A stretch of 64,000 nt of DNA from Pisaster brevispinus (lineage: Eukaryota; Echinodermata; Asteroidea; Forcipulatida; Asteriidae): the NCBI GenBank assembly GCA_023634235.1, contig JAMKCF010000003.1, positions 13,672,742 through 13,736,741 on the forward strand, in the 5' to 3' direction. Of this stretch, positions 49,201 through 62,796 are shown one piece after another. A program made the translations under genes and the position numbers. Positions within the stretch are counted from its first letter, which is position 1, and every line of letters begins with the position of its first letter. Below the pieces are notes generated by a model. That model had not been told where the DNA came from. It searched no databases and saw only the letters and a list, made by a program, of their open reading frames with translations.

Positions 49201-52200
49201 GTTTATTTATCACACGGTAAAATGTGTAATTCAATTTCTTCTTCTGCATCTGAGATCTCCTTAAATGTAGGCCTACCTTCTTCTGTCCTTGAAGTCTCCA
49301 TCGTTCCAACTTTTCAAATGTCCGTTGCATAGAGCTTTAACTCTTCGGTGCATGTTAGTAGCACTGATTATTTTGGAAGAGTTCCTCTTTTGCCCCAATA
49401 ACGGAAACCTGAAAAGAATGGAATTTATAACAGATCTTCTTCAATATGGGCCTACATGTCATTTCTTCAGTCTGCAAGATCTTCTTTTTATCTTCAATAA
49501 GTTGCATCTACTGTGCTCATCTAACATCTGTTCGGATATGAAGTTTATTTATCACACGGTAAAATGTGTAGGTCAATTTCTTCTTCTGCATCTGAGATCT
49601 CCTTAAGTGTAGGCCTACCTTCTTCTGTCCTTGAAGTCTCCATCGTTCCAACTTTTCAAGTGTCCGTTGCATAGAGCTTTAACTCTTCGGTGCATGTTAG
49701 TAGCACTGATTATTTTGGAAGAGTCCCTCTTTTGCCCCAATAACGGAAACCTGGAAAGAATGGAATTTATAACAGATCTTCTTCAATATGTGCCTACATG
49801 TCATTTCTTCAGCCTGCAAGATCTTCTTCACTAGAAATTTTATCTTCAATAATTTGCATCTACCGTGCTCATCTAACATCTGCTCCGATATGAAGTTTAT
49901 TTATCACACGGTAAAATGTGTAGTTCAATTTCTTCTTCTGCATCTGAGATCTCCTTCAATGTAGGCCTACTTTCTTCTGTCCTTGAAGTCTCCATCGTTC
50001 CAACTTTTCAAATGTCCGTTGCATAGAGCTTTAACTCTTTGGTGCATGTTAGTAGCACTGATTATTTTGGAAGAGTCCCTCTTTTGCCCCAATAACGGGA
50101 ACCTGGAAAGAATGGAATTTATAACAGATCTTCTTCAATATGGGCCGACATGTCATTTTTTCAGCCTGCAAGATCTTCTTCACTAGAAATTTTATCTTCA
50201 ATAAGTTGCATCTACTGTGCTCATCTAACATCTGTTGGGATTTTAAGTTTATTTATCAAGCGGTAAAATGTGTAGGTCAATTTCTTCTTCTGCATCTGAG
50301 ATCTCCTTCAATGTAGGCCTACCTTCTTCTGTCCTTGAAGTCTCCATCATTCCAACTTTTCAAGTGTCCGTTGCATAGAGCTTTAACTCTTCGGTGCATA
50401 TTATTAGCACTGATTATTTTGGAAGAGTTCCTCTTTTGCCCCTATAACGGAAACCTGGAAAGGATGGAATTTATAACAGATCTTCTTCAATATGGGCCGA
50501 CATGTCATTTTTTCAGCCTGCAAGATCTTCTTCACTAGAAATTTTTATCTTCAATAAGTTGCATCTACCGTGCTCTCCTAACATCTGCTCCGATATGAAG
50601 TTTATTTATCACACGGTAAAATGTGTAATTCAATTTCTTCTTCTGCATCTGAGATCTCCTTAAATGTAGGCCTACCTTCTTCTGTCCTTGAAGTCTCCAT
50701 CGTTCCAACTTTTCAATAGTCCGTTGCATAGAGCTTTAACTCTTCGGTGCATGTTAGTAGCACTGATTATTTTGGAAGAGTTCCTCTTTTGCCCCAATAA
50801 CGGAAACCTGAAAAGAATGGAATTTATAACAGATCTTCTTCAATATGGGCCTACATGTCATTTCTTCAGTCTGCAAGATCTTCTTTTTATCTTCAATAAG
50901 TTGCATCTACTGTGCTCATCTAACATCTGTTCGGATATGAAGTTTATTTATCACACGGTAAAATATGTAGATCAATTTCTTCTTCTGCATCTGAGATCTC
51001 CTTTAATGTTGGCCTAACTTCTTCTGTCCTTGAAGTCTCCATCATTCCAACTTTTCAAGTGTCCGTTGCATAGAGCTTTAACTCTTCGGTGCATATTATT
51101 AGCACTGATTATTTTGGAAGAGTTCCTCTTTTGCCCCTATAACGGAAACCTGGAAAGGATGGAATTTATAACAGATCTTCTTCAATATGGGCCGACATGT
51201 CATTTTTTCAGCCTGCAAGATCTTCTTCACTAGAAATTTTTATCTTCAATAAGTTGCATCTACCGTGCTCTCCTAACATCTGCTCCGATATGAAGTTTAT
51301 TTATCACACGGTAAAATGTGTAATTCAATTTCTTCTTCTGCATCTGAGATCTCCTTAAATGTAGGCCTACCTTCTTCTGTCCTTGAAGTCTCCATCGTTC
51401 CAACTTTTCAAATGTCCGTTGCATAGAGCTTTAACTCTTCGGTGCATGTTAGTAGCACTGATTATTTTGGAAGAGTTCCTCTTTTGCCCCAATAACGGAA
51501 ACCTGAAAAGAATGGAATTTATAACAGATCTTCTTCAATATGGGCCTACATGTCATTTCTTCAGTCTGCAAGATCTTCTTTTTATCTTCAATAAGTTGCA
51601 TCTACTGTGCTCATCTAACATCTGTTCGGATATGAAGTTTATTTATCACACGGTAAAATGTGTAGGTCAATTTCTTCTTCTGCATCTGAGATCTCCTTAA
51701 GTGTAGGCCTACCTTCTTCTGTCCTTGAAGTCTCCATCGTTCCAACTTTTCAAGTGTCCGTTGCATAGAGCTTTAACTCTTCGGTGCATGTTAGTAGCAC
51801 TGATTATTTTGGAAGAGTCCCTCTTTTGCCCCAATAACGGAAACCTGGAAAGAATGGAATTTATAACAGATCTTCTTCAATATGTGCCTACATGTCATTT
51901 CTTCAGCCTGCAAGATCTTCTTCACTAGAAATTTTATCTTCAATAAGTTGCATCTACTGTGCTCATCTAACATCTGCTCCGATATGAAGTTTATTTATCA
52001 CACGGTAAAATGTGTAGTTCAATTTCTTCTTCTGCATCTGAGATCTCCTTCAATGTAGGCCTTCCTTTTTCTGTCCTTGAAGTCTCCATCGTTCCAACTT
52101 TTCAATTGTCCGTTGCATAGAGCTTTAACTCTTCGGTGCATGTTAGTAGCACTGATTATTTTGGAAGAGTCCCTCTTTTGCCCCAATAACGGAAACCTGG

Positions 52201-54192
52201 AAAGAATGGAATTTATAACATATCTTCTTCAATATGGGCCTACATGTCATTTCTTCAGTCTGCAAGATCTTCTTTTTATCTTCAATAAGTTGCATCTACT
52301 GTGCTCATCTAACATCTGTTCGGATATGAAGTTTATTTATCACACGGTAAAATGTGTAGGTCAATTTCTTCTTCTGCATCTGAGATCTCCTTTAGTGTAG
52401 GCCTACCTTCTTCTGTCCTTGAAGTCTCCATCATTCCAACTTTTCGAATGTCCGTTGCATAGAGCTTTAACTCTTCGGTGCATGTTAGTAGCACTGATTA
52501 TTTTGGAAGAGTTCCTCTTTTGCCCCAACAACGGAAACCTGGAAAGGATGGAATTTATTACAGATCTTCTTCAATATGGGCCTACATGTTCTTTTTTTGT
52601 AGCCTGCAAGATCTTCTTCACTAGAAATTTTATCTTCAATAAGTTGCATCTACTGTGCTCATCTAACATCTGTTGGGATATGAAGTTTATTTATCACGCC
52701 CTAAAATGTGCAGGTCAATTTCTTCTTCTGCATCTGAGATCTCCTTCAATGTTGGCCTAACTTCTTCTGTCCTTGAAGTCTCCATCATTCCAACTTTTCA
52801 AGTGTCCGTTGCATAGAGCTCTAACTCTTCGGTGCATGTTAGTAGCACTGATTATTTTGGAAGAGTCCCTCTTTTGCCCCAATAAAGGAAACCTGGAAAG
52901 AATGGAATTTATAACAGATCTTCTTCAATATGGGCCTACATGTCATTTCTTCAGCCTGCAAGATCTTCTTCACTAGAAATTTTATCTTCAATATGTGGCA
53001 TCTACTTTGCTCATCTAACATCTGTTCGGATATGAAGTTTATTTATCACGCCGTAAAATGTGTAGGTCAATTTCTTCTTCTGCATCTGAGATCTCCTTCA
53101 ATGTTGGCCTAACTTCTTCTGTCCTTGAAGTCTCCATCGTTCCAACTTTTCAAGTGTCCGTTGCATAGAGCTCTAACTCTTCGGTGCATGTTAGTAGCAC
53201 TGATTATTTTGGAAGAGTCCCTCTTTTGCCCCAATAACGGAAACCTGGAAAGAATGGAATTTATAACAGATCTTCTTCAATATGGGCCTACATGTCATTT
53301 CTTCAGCCTGCAAGATCTTCTTTTTATCTTCAATAAGTTACATCTACGTCCTGAACTAACATCTGTTGGGATATGAAGTTTATTTATCACGCGGTAAAAT
53401 GTGTAGGTCAATTTCTTCTTCTGCATCTGATATCTCCTTCAATGTAGGCCTACCTTCTTCTGTCCTTGAAGTCTCCATCGTTCCAACTTTTCAAGTGTCC
53501 GTTGCATAGAGCTTTAAATCTTCGGTGCATGTTAGTAGCACTGATTATTTTGGAAGAGTCCCTCTTTTGCCCCAATAATGGAAACCTGGAAAGAATGGAA
53601 TTTATAACAGATCTTCTTCAATATGGGCCTACATGTCATTTTTTCAGCCTGCAAGATCTTCTTCACTAGAAATTTTATCTTCAATAAGTTGCATCTACTG
53701 TGCTCATCTAACATCTGTTCGGATATGAAGTTTATTTATCACACGGTAAAATGTGTAGGTCAATTTCTTCTTCTGCATCTGAGATCTCCTTAAGTGTAGG
53801 CCTACCTTCTTCTGTCCTTGAAGTCTCCATCGTTCCAACTTTTCAAGTGTCCGTTGCATAGAGCTTTAACTCTTCGGTGCATGTTAGTAGCACTGATTAT
53901 TTTGGAAGAGTCCCTCTTTTGCCCCAATAACGGAAACCTGGAAAGAATGGAATTTATAACAGATCTTCTTCAATATGGGCCGACATGTCATTTTTTCAGC
54001 CTGCAAGATCTTCTTCACTAGAAATTTATCTTCAATAAGTTGCATCTACGTCCTCATCTAACATCTGTTCGGATATGAAGTTTATTTATCACGCGGTAAA
54101 ATGTGTAGGTCAATTTCTTCTTCTGCATCTGAGATCTCCTTCAATGTTGGCCTAACCTCTTCTGTCCTTGAAGTCTCCATCGTTCCAACTTT
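46242..54192. repeat. Satellite array C, extended by a 2,094-bp internal duplication
   Basis: The first part (46242 to about 49850) follows array B at offset 11,019. At about 49855 it switches to units that resemble 47760 onward, at an offset of 2,094 (six units), and runs so to about 51.9 kb. It then follows array B again at offset about 13,113. Near 53740-53990 one more switch changes the offset to 13,112. The array is therefore a mosaic of exchanged blocks. Confidence 0.9.
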
Positions 54193-54196
54193 TTAA

Positions 54197-56682
54197 AGAG
54201 TGGTTCTAAGAATTCGTTGTTAGACCTTATTTGAACTTTTTATTACTTATTATAAATAAATTAAACAAATACTTTTTAGTTTTATTTATCAAAGTTTGAA
54301 TTGTCCAAGAAAATGCAACTCAAAATGCGGGGCTTTGGCCTTTGTTGTTATTCAATTCAGTAAAAGCGTCCGATATGCAAATGAGGCAGTTGACCTCTGA
54401 GTATACGTCACATTTAGAAGACTCTGGCGTGCATGCACTGTTTATGTTGGGCTTGCTGAGCAACCCACACACAGGACGCATGCATGCTCACTCACGATCA
54501 CATGCTCACACACTCGATCTTCTTTTCTTCTTGACCTGCGTGACAAGATTGCTTCATTTTTTGTCTCCGCGAATTTGTTTTAATTTGGAAGTCCTGAAAG
54601 TCGATGTTATGTTACACATGCAGTAGAAAGTGCCTGGTCATCAGTATGCCAGCGTCTTGTGTCGTTGGCGGATGCTCAAGAAATGCTAAGAAAAGTCCCA
54701 ACGTACATTTTCTGGCATTTCCAAACGCCACCAAGGATCCTGCCACGCGACGATAATGGAAACGTTTTGTAAACAACACAAGATCGGACTTTCAACTGAC
54801 ATCGTCGTCGTTGATATGCACCTCACATTTTGATACTACATGCCAAGACGAATCCACGAAACTTCAAGGTCAATTTGGCCTGAAAATTAAGTTTCGCCTG
54901 AAGCCTGGTTCCGTACCAACACTGAAGGCACTGGGGACCGTTTGCGTACTCCGTGAAGGCAACCACGGCCACCGACACGGTCCCTCCTGCCGCCGGCTGT
55001 TCTGCTGGCAGTAGCGGGACGACTTTGGCTGGTGGCAACAAACCGTCGCTGAAATCACCACTCACCAAGCGTCGGAAGCGATCAGGATTGGCGTTTGAGA
55101 AAAGAGAACGTGCCAGGGTAAGTACATTCATAGACTTAAAAAATTGGTCCGAATTTTTCTCCGTTCATTTGGTGTGATTAATTTTGCAATGAAATAACCC
55201 TTTTCGTGATAAAAAAAAAAGAACACTAGTACTACTACTAGGAAGATTGCCTTTTCTTTAGGTTGCAAATGCAGTGCACCATTTTCGTGAAAAAAAACAT
55301 GACTAGCTTTGCCCATTGTTATTATTTTTTTTTTCAATTACAATACACCCTTTCAATTACAGTGCACCCAACCCAATGAACATTTATTAAATTGCATTGC
55401 ATCATTTTTTGTGATAAAAAAACACTATTGCTTGTTCCACAGGATGTACCTTGCTGCCCTACATTATAACGAAAACACTGGCAGGGAGCAAGCGAGGAGC
55501 ACTGGTGGGAGTTTGGCCTACAGCTGCAGCATCAGCTACCCAAGGGCAAAACAGGATACCGGTGGATACACTGTGCGGAAAAGGCTGGTGCAATGCACAT
55601 ACAGTGAGTACACGTATAAACCATGTACATGTACTGTGACAATGTTTAAATTTAAAGGAGCATGGATTTATTGCTGGCAAGATTTCTACACAGCGTAATG
55701 GAAGACATTTTCTCATTATACATTTTGTGGGGGGTTACTACATGTACATGTATCTAATTCTTATCAACTTTTGATATGACTAAATGGGCACATTTCAAAC
55801 TTGTTAAGCTGTCATTTTTATTGGAACTGTGACACAAAATGCATTTTCCTGTATGACCATTAGGTAATGACCAGTGCAGTATCTAAAAAAGCCCTGGAAT
55901 ACACAAGGTCAATCTTTATGTAAACAAATGTTTGTGTTTTTGTCCTTCTAGAATACAACCAGCGCATAATCGACCAAACTCTAAGGCTTTTCGAGGAAGG
56001 CAGCAAAGATGCACGTACAAGGTACGGACAGCTGATGAAGAGCCCTGGGCCCCTCACACTAAAACACACAAAGCCGGACAAGGCAGAAGCAGTATTTAGT
56101 TTTGTTTCAAGATTTTCAAAATCCGTAGCACCAGTAGGGAGACCGGAAGGAACGCAAGACATGGTAGATGAAGATGAAGCGAGTAAGAATAAAGACAATA
56201 AAGTTAAGTCAGCCAAAAAAAAAAGGGGAAAAGGAGTGAACAAAAATAGGACAGATGATGAAAGTGGTCAGGAATCAGCAGTAAAAAGGAGAAGCCGAAA
56301 AAGAAAGAAAAGTGGTAGAGGAAGGACATCCCAAACAGAATAGACAAACAAAATTTGCAGATGAGTACATTTCGTTATTTGGTACAGTTTTTGATAAGGG
56401 GGTAAAAAAAAACAATGAGCAAGAGAGATGACTTTCAGTAAATATTTTATTTATTTACTTATTTTCTTGTATATGTGTATACCACATGACTTTAAAGAAA
56501 GACTTATAAATGCCTATGGGGAGACAAATCAAGACCCCTTTGACTTTGAGCATGTTAATTTTACATCAGTGCTCAATGGATTTGAACTTGAACCACTTTG
56601 AAACATTGGCAAAATTTTTGACTTTATATGCACTATGTGTTGTACTGGAATTCAATTGATAATACATGCGAATACATGTACA
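54197..56682. mobile_element. TTAA-flanked element, copy 3, truncated
   Basis: It matches copy 1 (offset 24,131) from 30066 to 32551 and then joins directly to satellite sequence equal to copy 1 position 35634 onward. The junction AATACATGTACA|GCCTACAGTC has no evident microhomology. The deletion is 3,082 bp and removes the poly(A) signal of the THAP gene, the whole P2X7-like gene, the right end of the element and about 415 bp of flanking satellite. Confidence 0.85.
54646..56343 (+). pseudogene. THAP/YLAALHYNEN gene, disabled (copy 3)
   Basis: Exons 54646-55117, 55443-55603 and 55952-56343, with the same TAA at 54754-54756. Coding parts are intact relative to copy 1, but the poly(A) signal has been deleted 339 bp beyond the stop codon, and satellite sequence follows. 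Confidence 0.75.
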
Positions 56683-59600
56683 GCCTACAGTCATTTCTTC
56701 AGCCTGCAAGATCTTCTTCACTAGAAAATTTATCTTCAATATGTGGCATCTACTTTGCTCATCTAACATCTGTTCGGATATGAAGTTTATTTATCACGCC
56801 GTAAAATGTGTAGGTCAATTTCTTCTTCTGCATCTGAGATCTCCTTCAATGTTGGCCTAACTTCTTCTGTCCTTGAAGTCTCCATCGTTCCAACTTTTCA
56901 AGTGTCCGTTGCATAGAGCTCTAACTCTTCGGTGCATGTTAGTAGCACTGATTATTTTGGAAGAGTCCCTCTTTTGCCCCAATAACGGAAACCTGGAAAG
57001 AATGGAATTTATAACAGATCTTCTTCAATATGGGCCTACATGTCATTTCTTCAGCCTGCAAGATCTTCTTTTTATCTTCAATAAGTTACATCTACGTCCT
57101 GAACTAACATCTGTTGGGATATGAAGTTTATTTATCACGCGGTAAAATGTGTAGGTCAATTTCTTCTTCTGCATCTGATATCTCCTTCAATGTAGGCCTA
57201 CCTTCTTCTGTCCTTGAACTCTCCATCGTTCCAACTTTTCAAGTGTCCGTTGCATAGAGCTTTAAATCTTCGGTGCATGTTAGTAGCACTGATTATTTTG
57301 GAAGAGTCCCTCTTTTGCCCCAATAATGGAAACCTGGAAAGAATGGAATTTATAACAGATCTTCTTCAATATGGGCCTACATGTCATTTTTTCAGCCTGC
57401 AAGATCTTCTTCACTAGAAATTTTATCTTCAATAAGTTGCATCTACTGTGCTCATCTAACATCTGTTCGGATATGAAGTTTATTTATCACACGGTAAAAA
57501 TATGTCGGTCAATGTCTTCTTCTGCATCTGAGATCTCCTTCAATGTAGGCCTATCTTCTTCTGTCCTTGAAGTCTCCATCGTTCCAACTTTTCAAGTGTC
57601 CGTTGCACAGAGCTTTAACTCTTCGGTGCATATTATTAGCACTGATTATTTTGGAAGAGTCCCTCTTTTGCCCCAATAACGGAAACCTGGAAAGGATGGA
57701 ATTTATAACAGATCTTCTTCAATAAGGGCCGACATGTCATTTTTTCAGCCTGCAAGATCTTCTTCACTAGAAATTTTATCTTCAATAATTTGCATCTACC
57801 GTGCTCATCTAACATCTGCTCCAATATGAAGTTTATTTATCACACGGTAAAATGTGTAGTTCAATTTCTTCTTCTGCATCTGAGATCTCCTTCAATGTAG
57901 GCCTACTTTCTTCTGTCCTTGAAGTCTCCATCGTTCCAACTTTTCAAATGTCCGTTGCATAGAGCTTTAACTCTTTGGTGCATGTTAGTAGCACTGATTA
58001 TTTTGGAAGAGTCCCTCTTTTGCCCCAATAACGGGAACCTGGAAAGAATGGAATTTATAACAGATCTTCTTCAATATGGGCCGACATGTCATTTTTTCAG
58101 CCTGCAAGATCTTCTTCACTAGAAATTTTATCTTCAATAAGTTGCATCTACTGTGCTCATCTAACATCTGTTGGGATTTTAAGTTTATTTATCAAGCGGT
58201 AAAATGTGTAGGTCAATTTCTTCTTCTGCATCTGAGATCTCCTTCAATGTAGGCCTACCTTCTTCTGTCCTTGAAGTCTCCATCATTCCAACTTTTCAAG
58301 TGTCCGTTGCATAGAGCTTTAACTCTTCGGTGCATATTATTAGCACTGATTATTTTGGAAGAGTTCCTCTTTTGCCCCTATAACGGAAACCTGGAAAGGA
58401 TGGAATTTATAACAGATCTTCTTCAATATGGGCCGACATGTCATTTTTTCAGCCTGCAAGATCTTCTTCACTAGAAATTTTTATCTTCAATAAGTTGCAT
58501 CTACCGTGCTCTCCTAACATCTGCTCCGATATGAAGTTTATTTATCACACGGTAAAATGTGTAATTCAATTTCTTCTTCTGCATCTGAGATCTCCTTAAA
58601 TGTAGGCCTACCTTCTTCTGTCCTTGAAGTCTCCATCGTTCCAACTTTTCAATAGTCCGTTGCATAGAGCTTTAACTCTTCGGTGCATGTTAGTAGCACT
58701 GATTATTTTGGAAGAGTTCCTCTTTTGCCCCAATAACGGAAACCTGAAAAGAATGGAATTTATAACAGATCTTCTTCAATATGGGCCTACATGTCATTTC
58801 TTCAGTCTGCAAGATCTTCTTTTTATCTTCAATAAGTTGCATCTACTGTGCTCATCTAACATCTGTTCGGATATGAAGTTTATTTATCACACGGTAAAAT
58901 ATGTAGATCAATTTCTTCTTCTGCATCTGAGATCTCCTTTAATGTTGGCCTAACTTCTTCTGTCCTTGAAGTCTCCATCATTCCAACTTTTCAAGTGTCC
59001 GTTGCATAGAGCTTTAACTCTTCGGTGCATATTATTAGCACTGATTATTTTGGAAGAGTTCCTCTTTTGCCCCTATAACGGAAACCTGGAAAGGATGGAA
59101 TTTATAACAGATCTTCTTCAATATGGGCCGACATGTCATTTTTTCAGCCTGCAAGATCTTCTTCACTAGAAATTTTTATCTTCAATAAGTTGCATCTACC
59201 GTGCTCTCCTAACATCTGCTCCGATATGAAGTTTATTTATCATACGGTAAAATGTGTAATTCAATTTCTTCTTCTGCATCTGAGATCTCCTTAAATGTAG
59301 GCCTACCTTCTTCTGTCCTTGAAGTCTCCATCGTTCCAACTTTTCAAATGTCCGTTGCATAGAGCTTTAACTCTTCGGTGCATGTTAGTAGCACTGATTA
59401 TTTTGGAAGAGTTCCTCTTTTGCCCCAATAACGGAAACCTGAAAAGAATGGAATTTATAACAGATCTTCTTCAATATGGGCCTACATGTCATTTCTTCAG
59501 TCTGCAAGATCTTCTTTTTATCTTCAATAAGTTGCATCTACTGTGCTCATCTAACATCTGTTCGGATATGAAGTTTATTTATCACACGGTAAAATGTGTA

Positions 59601-61302
59601 GGTCAATTTCTTCTTCTGCATCTGAGATCTCCTTAAGTGTAGGCCTACCTTCTTCTGTCCTTGAAGTCTCCATCGTTCCAACTTTTCAAGTGTCCGTTGC
59701 ATAGAGCTTTAACTCTTCGGTGCATGTTAGTAGCACTGATTATTTTGGAAGAGTCCCTCTTTTGCCCCAATAACGGAAACCTGGAAAGAATGGAATTTAT
59801 AACAGATCTTCTTCAATATGTGCCTACATGTCATTTCTTCAGCCTGCAAGATCTTCTTCACTAGAAATTTTATCTTCAATAAGTTGCATCTACTGTGCTC
59901 ATCTAACATCTGCTCCGATATGAAGTTTATTTATCACACGGTAAAATGTGTAGTTCAATTTCTTCTTCTGCATCTGAGATCTCCTTCAATGTAGGCCTTC
60001 CTTTTTCTGTCCTTGAAGTCTCCATCGTTCCAACTTTTCAATTGTCCGTTGCATAGAGCTTTAACTCTTCGGTGCATGTTAGTAGCACTGATTATTTTGG
60101 AAGAGTCCCTCTTTTGCCCCAATAACGGAAACCTGGAAAGAATGGAATTTATAACATATCTTCTTCAATATGGGCCTACATGTCATTTCTTCAGTCTGCA
60201 AGATCTTCTTTTTATCTTCAATAAGTTGCATCTACTGTGCTCATCTAACATCTGTTCGGATATGAAGTTTATTTATCACACGGTAAAATGTGTAGGTCAA
60301 TTTCTTCTTCTGCATCTGAGATCTCCTTTAGTGTAGGCCTACCTTCTTCTGTCCTTGAAGTCTCCATCATTCCAACTTTTCAAGTGTCCGTTGCATAGAG
60401 CTTTAAATCTTCGGTGCATGTTAGTAGCACTGATTATTTTGGAAGAGTCCCTCTTTTGCCCCAATAACGGAAACCTGGAAAGAATGGAATTTATAACAGA
60501 TCTTCTTCAAAATGGGCCTACATGTCATTTCTTCAGCCTGCAAGATCTTCTTCACTAGAAATTTTATCTTCAATAAGTTGCATCTACTGTGCTCATCTAA
60601 CATCTGCTCCTATATGAAGTTTATTTATCACACGGTAAAATGTGTAGTTCAATTTCTTCTTCTGCATCTGAGATCTCCTTCAATGTAGGCCTACCTTTTT
60701 CTGTCCTTGAAGTCTCCATCGTTCCAACTTTTCAAATGTCCGTTGCATAGAGCTTTAACTCTTCGGTGCATATTATTAGCACTGATTATTTTGGAAGAGT
60801 TCCTCTTTTGCCCCAATAACGGAAACCTGGAAATGATGGAATTTATAACAGATCTTCTTCAATATGGGCCGACATGTCATTTTTTCAGCCTGCAAGATCT
60901 TCTTCACTAGAAATTTTATCTTCAATAAGTTGCATCTACTGTGCTCTCCTAACATCTGCTCCGATATGAAGTTTATTTATCACACGGTAAAATGTGTAGT
61001 TCAATTTCTTCTTCTGCATCTGAGATCTCCTTAAATGTAGGCCTACCTTCTTCTGTCCTTGAAGTCTCCATCGTTCCAACTTTTCAAATGTCCGTTGCAT
61101 AGAGCTTTAACTCTTCGGTGCATGTTAGTAGCACTGATTGTTTTGGAAGAGTCCCTCTTTTGCCCCAATAACGGAAACCTGGAAAGAAGGGAATTTATAA
61201 CAGATCTTCTTCAATATGGGCCTACATGTCATTTCTTCAGCCTGCAAGATCTTCTTTTTATCATCAATATGTTGCATCTACTGTGCTCATCTAACATCTG
61301 TT
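56683..61302. repeat. Satellite array D
   Basis: Continues the same unit family. From 56683 to about 59.9 kb it parallels array C at offset 10,030; near 60.0 kb it parallels 52077 at offset 7,936; after about 60.37 kb the units become independent variants. It ends in mid-unit at CTAACATCTGTTC (61302), where a different sequence starts. Confidence 0.95.
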
Positions 61303-61303
61303 C

Positions 61304-61400
61304 CAGTGGCGTAACTAGACATTTTCATTTGGGGTGGCAAGTGGGGGAAAAGATTAAATTTGGGGGTGCCAAAGAAGTGCAAGATTATCATTAAATATGT
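61304..61400 (+). mobile_element. Fragment resembling a hAT transposon end
   Basis: CAGTGGCGTAACTAGACATT followed by TTGGGGTGGCAAGTGGGGG resembles the terminal sequence of many hAT elements (CAGNGGCGTA start). It begins exactly where the satellite stops. I cannot find the opposite end, so this is a fragment or a solo end. Confidence 0.45.
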
Positions 61401-62796
61401 TAACTGATGTATATGGGTCTTTCTATAAAAAAGGGGTCCAAAGTGGGACACAGATGTCAAAATTTCAAAACAACTTTATACAAATCCAGCATACTTATTT
61501 TTGTTGCCATACATATGAGGTTTAATAAAACATAAAAATTGTGCACCCAGTTTAGTAAGTTTGCATGTTGTGTGGTAAAAACACCAAAAGCATCAGGTTT
61601 CACACGTAACTGGGACACCAAACCTCTTATTCACTAATTTAACAGTAACCCAACACATAATCATGATCTACTTAAAACCAGAGTACTTATTTATAAAGGA
61701 TATTAATATGGAAAGCTTTAAAAATCCAAGTCATGACAGAATGACAGAATTTAAAGGACTTATATTGCGCAAGACTTCAAACAGATTTCTTAACTCGGTA
61801 AAATTAGGAATGCATGCACTCACAACTGTTTATTTTTTTTCAGAAAGCCCTGAAATGTGGTAAAAATTATAACAAATAATGATAATGACATCTACTCAGA
61901 CAATTAATTGTTAAAAACAACCAATCCACTTTCACAAAGTAACATACTAGACCCATGAATGCAAGGTTTCACACGTAACTGGGACACGGTGTCCCAGTTA
62001 CGTGTGAAATGTTTAACGTAATGTACTTGTTAATCACCATTTTTTTTACTGCTTTTATGTAGATAGGTATTGTATCATTCACTGCAATACAATCCCATTA
62101 AAAATAGACAGAAATTGTCCCCATGGTTATTTCTGGCGAGGGTTATTATACAGAGGTGAAACTTGCAGAGTCCAAAGGTCCATACTAGAAAAGCAATTTC
62201 TTCACTAGGCAAACTTTTTCACCAGCACCGTTTCTCTCAATTTTATAATAAGAGTAAATTTCCTAAGCATCAAACTTCATGGCCTTAAACTTTATTGAAA
62301 AAAGCTTTAAAAACTGTTTCTTTTTGTACTGATCTGCCATATATTATCAAAATATTTCCAATACCTAAAGAGTTAGTACATACTTGAAATATTTTAAATG
62401 CACATTTAAATGATTACAGTGCCGTATTTTGAAGAAAATATGATGTAATTTTTCTTTGAGTTTAGAAGCATAGACTTGAAAAAATCAGTACATAAATTTT
62501 GATAAACACCCCTGGCAAAACTGTGTAGGCTGGCAATCAAATGCTGCACCACCTGATGGACGAAGCCGACTTCTACTAAGTGTGAGTACAATGTGTATCA
62601 TATTGGTAGTCATAGTCTTGTTACATCTTTATGAATACGAATGAATATCCAATCAAAATCTTGTTTAAACAAATTTTTGCAAACATGCAAACCTTTTTTC
62701 TCCAACACTTAACATATTCTAAAAACACTTCAGAAATTGTAACCAACAATCAAACAAAAAGTGGACTGTCTCTAAGTTGTAGTGAGATCAGTGACA
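61401..62796. other. Non-coding stretch with a repeated palindromic motif
   Basis: TTTCACACGTAACTGGGACAC occurs at about 61597 and again at 61967-61987, where its exact reverse complement follows at 61989-62009 with one base between. Short frames at 61663-61863 and 62406-62591 have no recognisable domain. It may be the 3' flank of the minus-strand gene below. Confidence 0.4.
61967..62009. repeat. Perfect palindrome with 21-bp arms
   Basis: TTTCACACGTAACTGGGACAC and its exact reverse complement, separated by a single G. A third copy of the arm lies at about 61597. On a single strand it would form a near-perfect hairpin. Confidence 0.9.

Noticed and set aside
25000..61300. Regularly spaced repeats as a possible CRISPR array
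   Set aside because: The units are directly adjacent, about 350 bp long and alike throughout, with no unique spacers, and the DNA is eukaryotic.
25278..61394. Dozens of nearly identical 60-113 residue reading frames in the satellite, on both strands
   Set aside because: They start at TTG on the plus strand (the TTGAAGTCTCC landmark), the unit length of about 352 bp is not a multiple of three, substitutions do not favour third positions, and both strands are open equally. They are by-products of the repeat, not a protein family.
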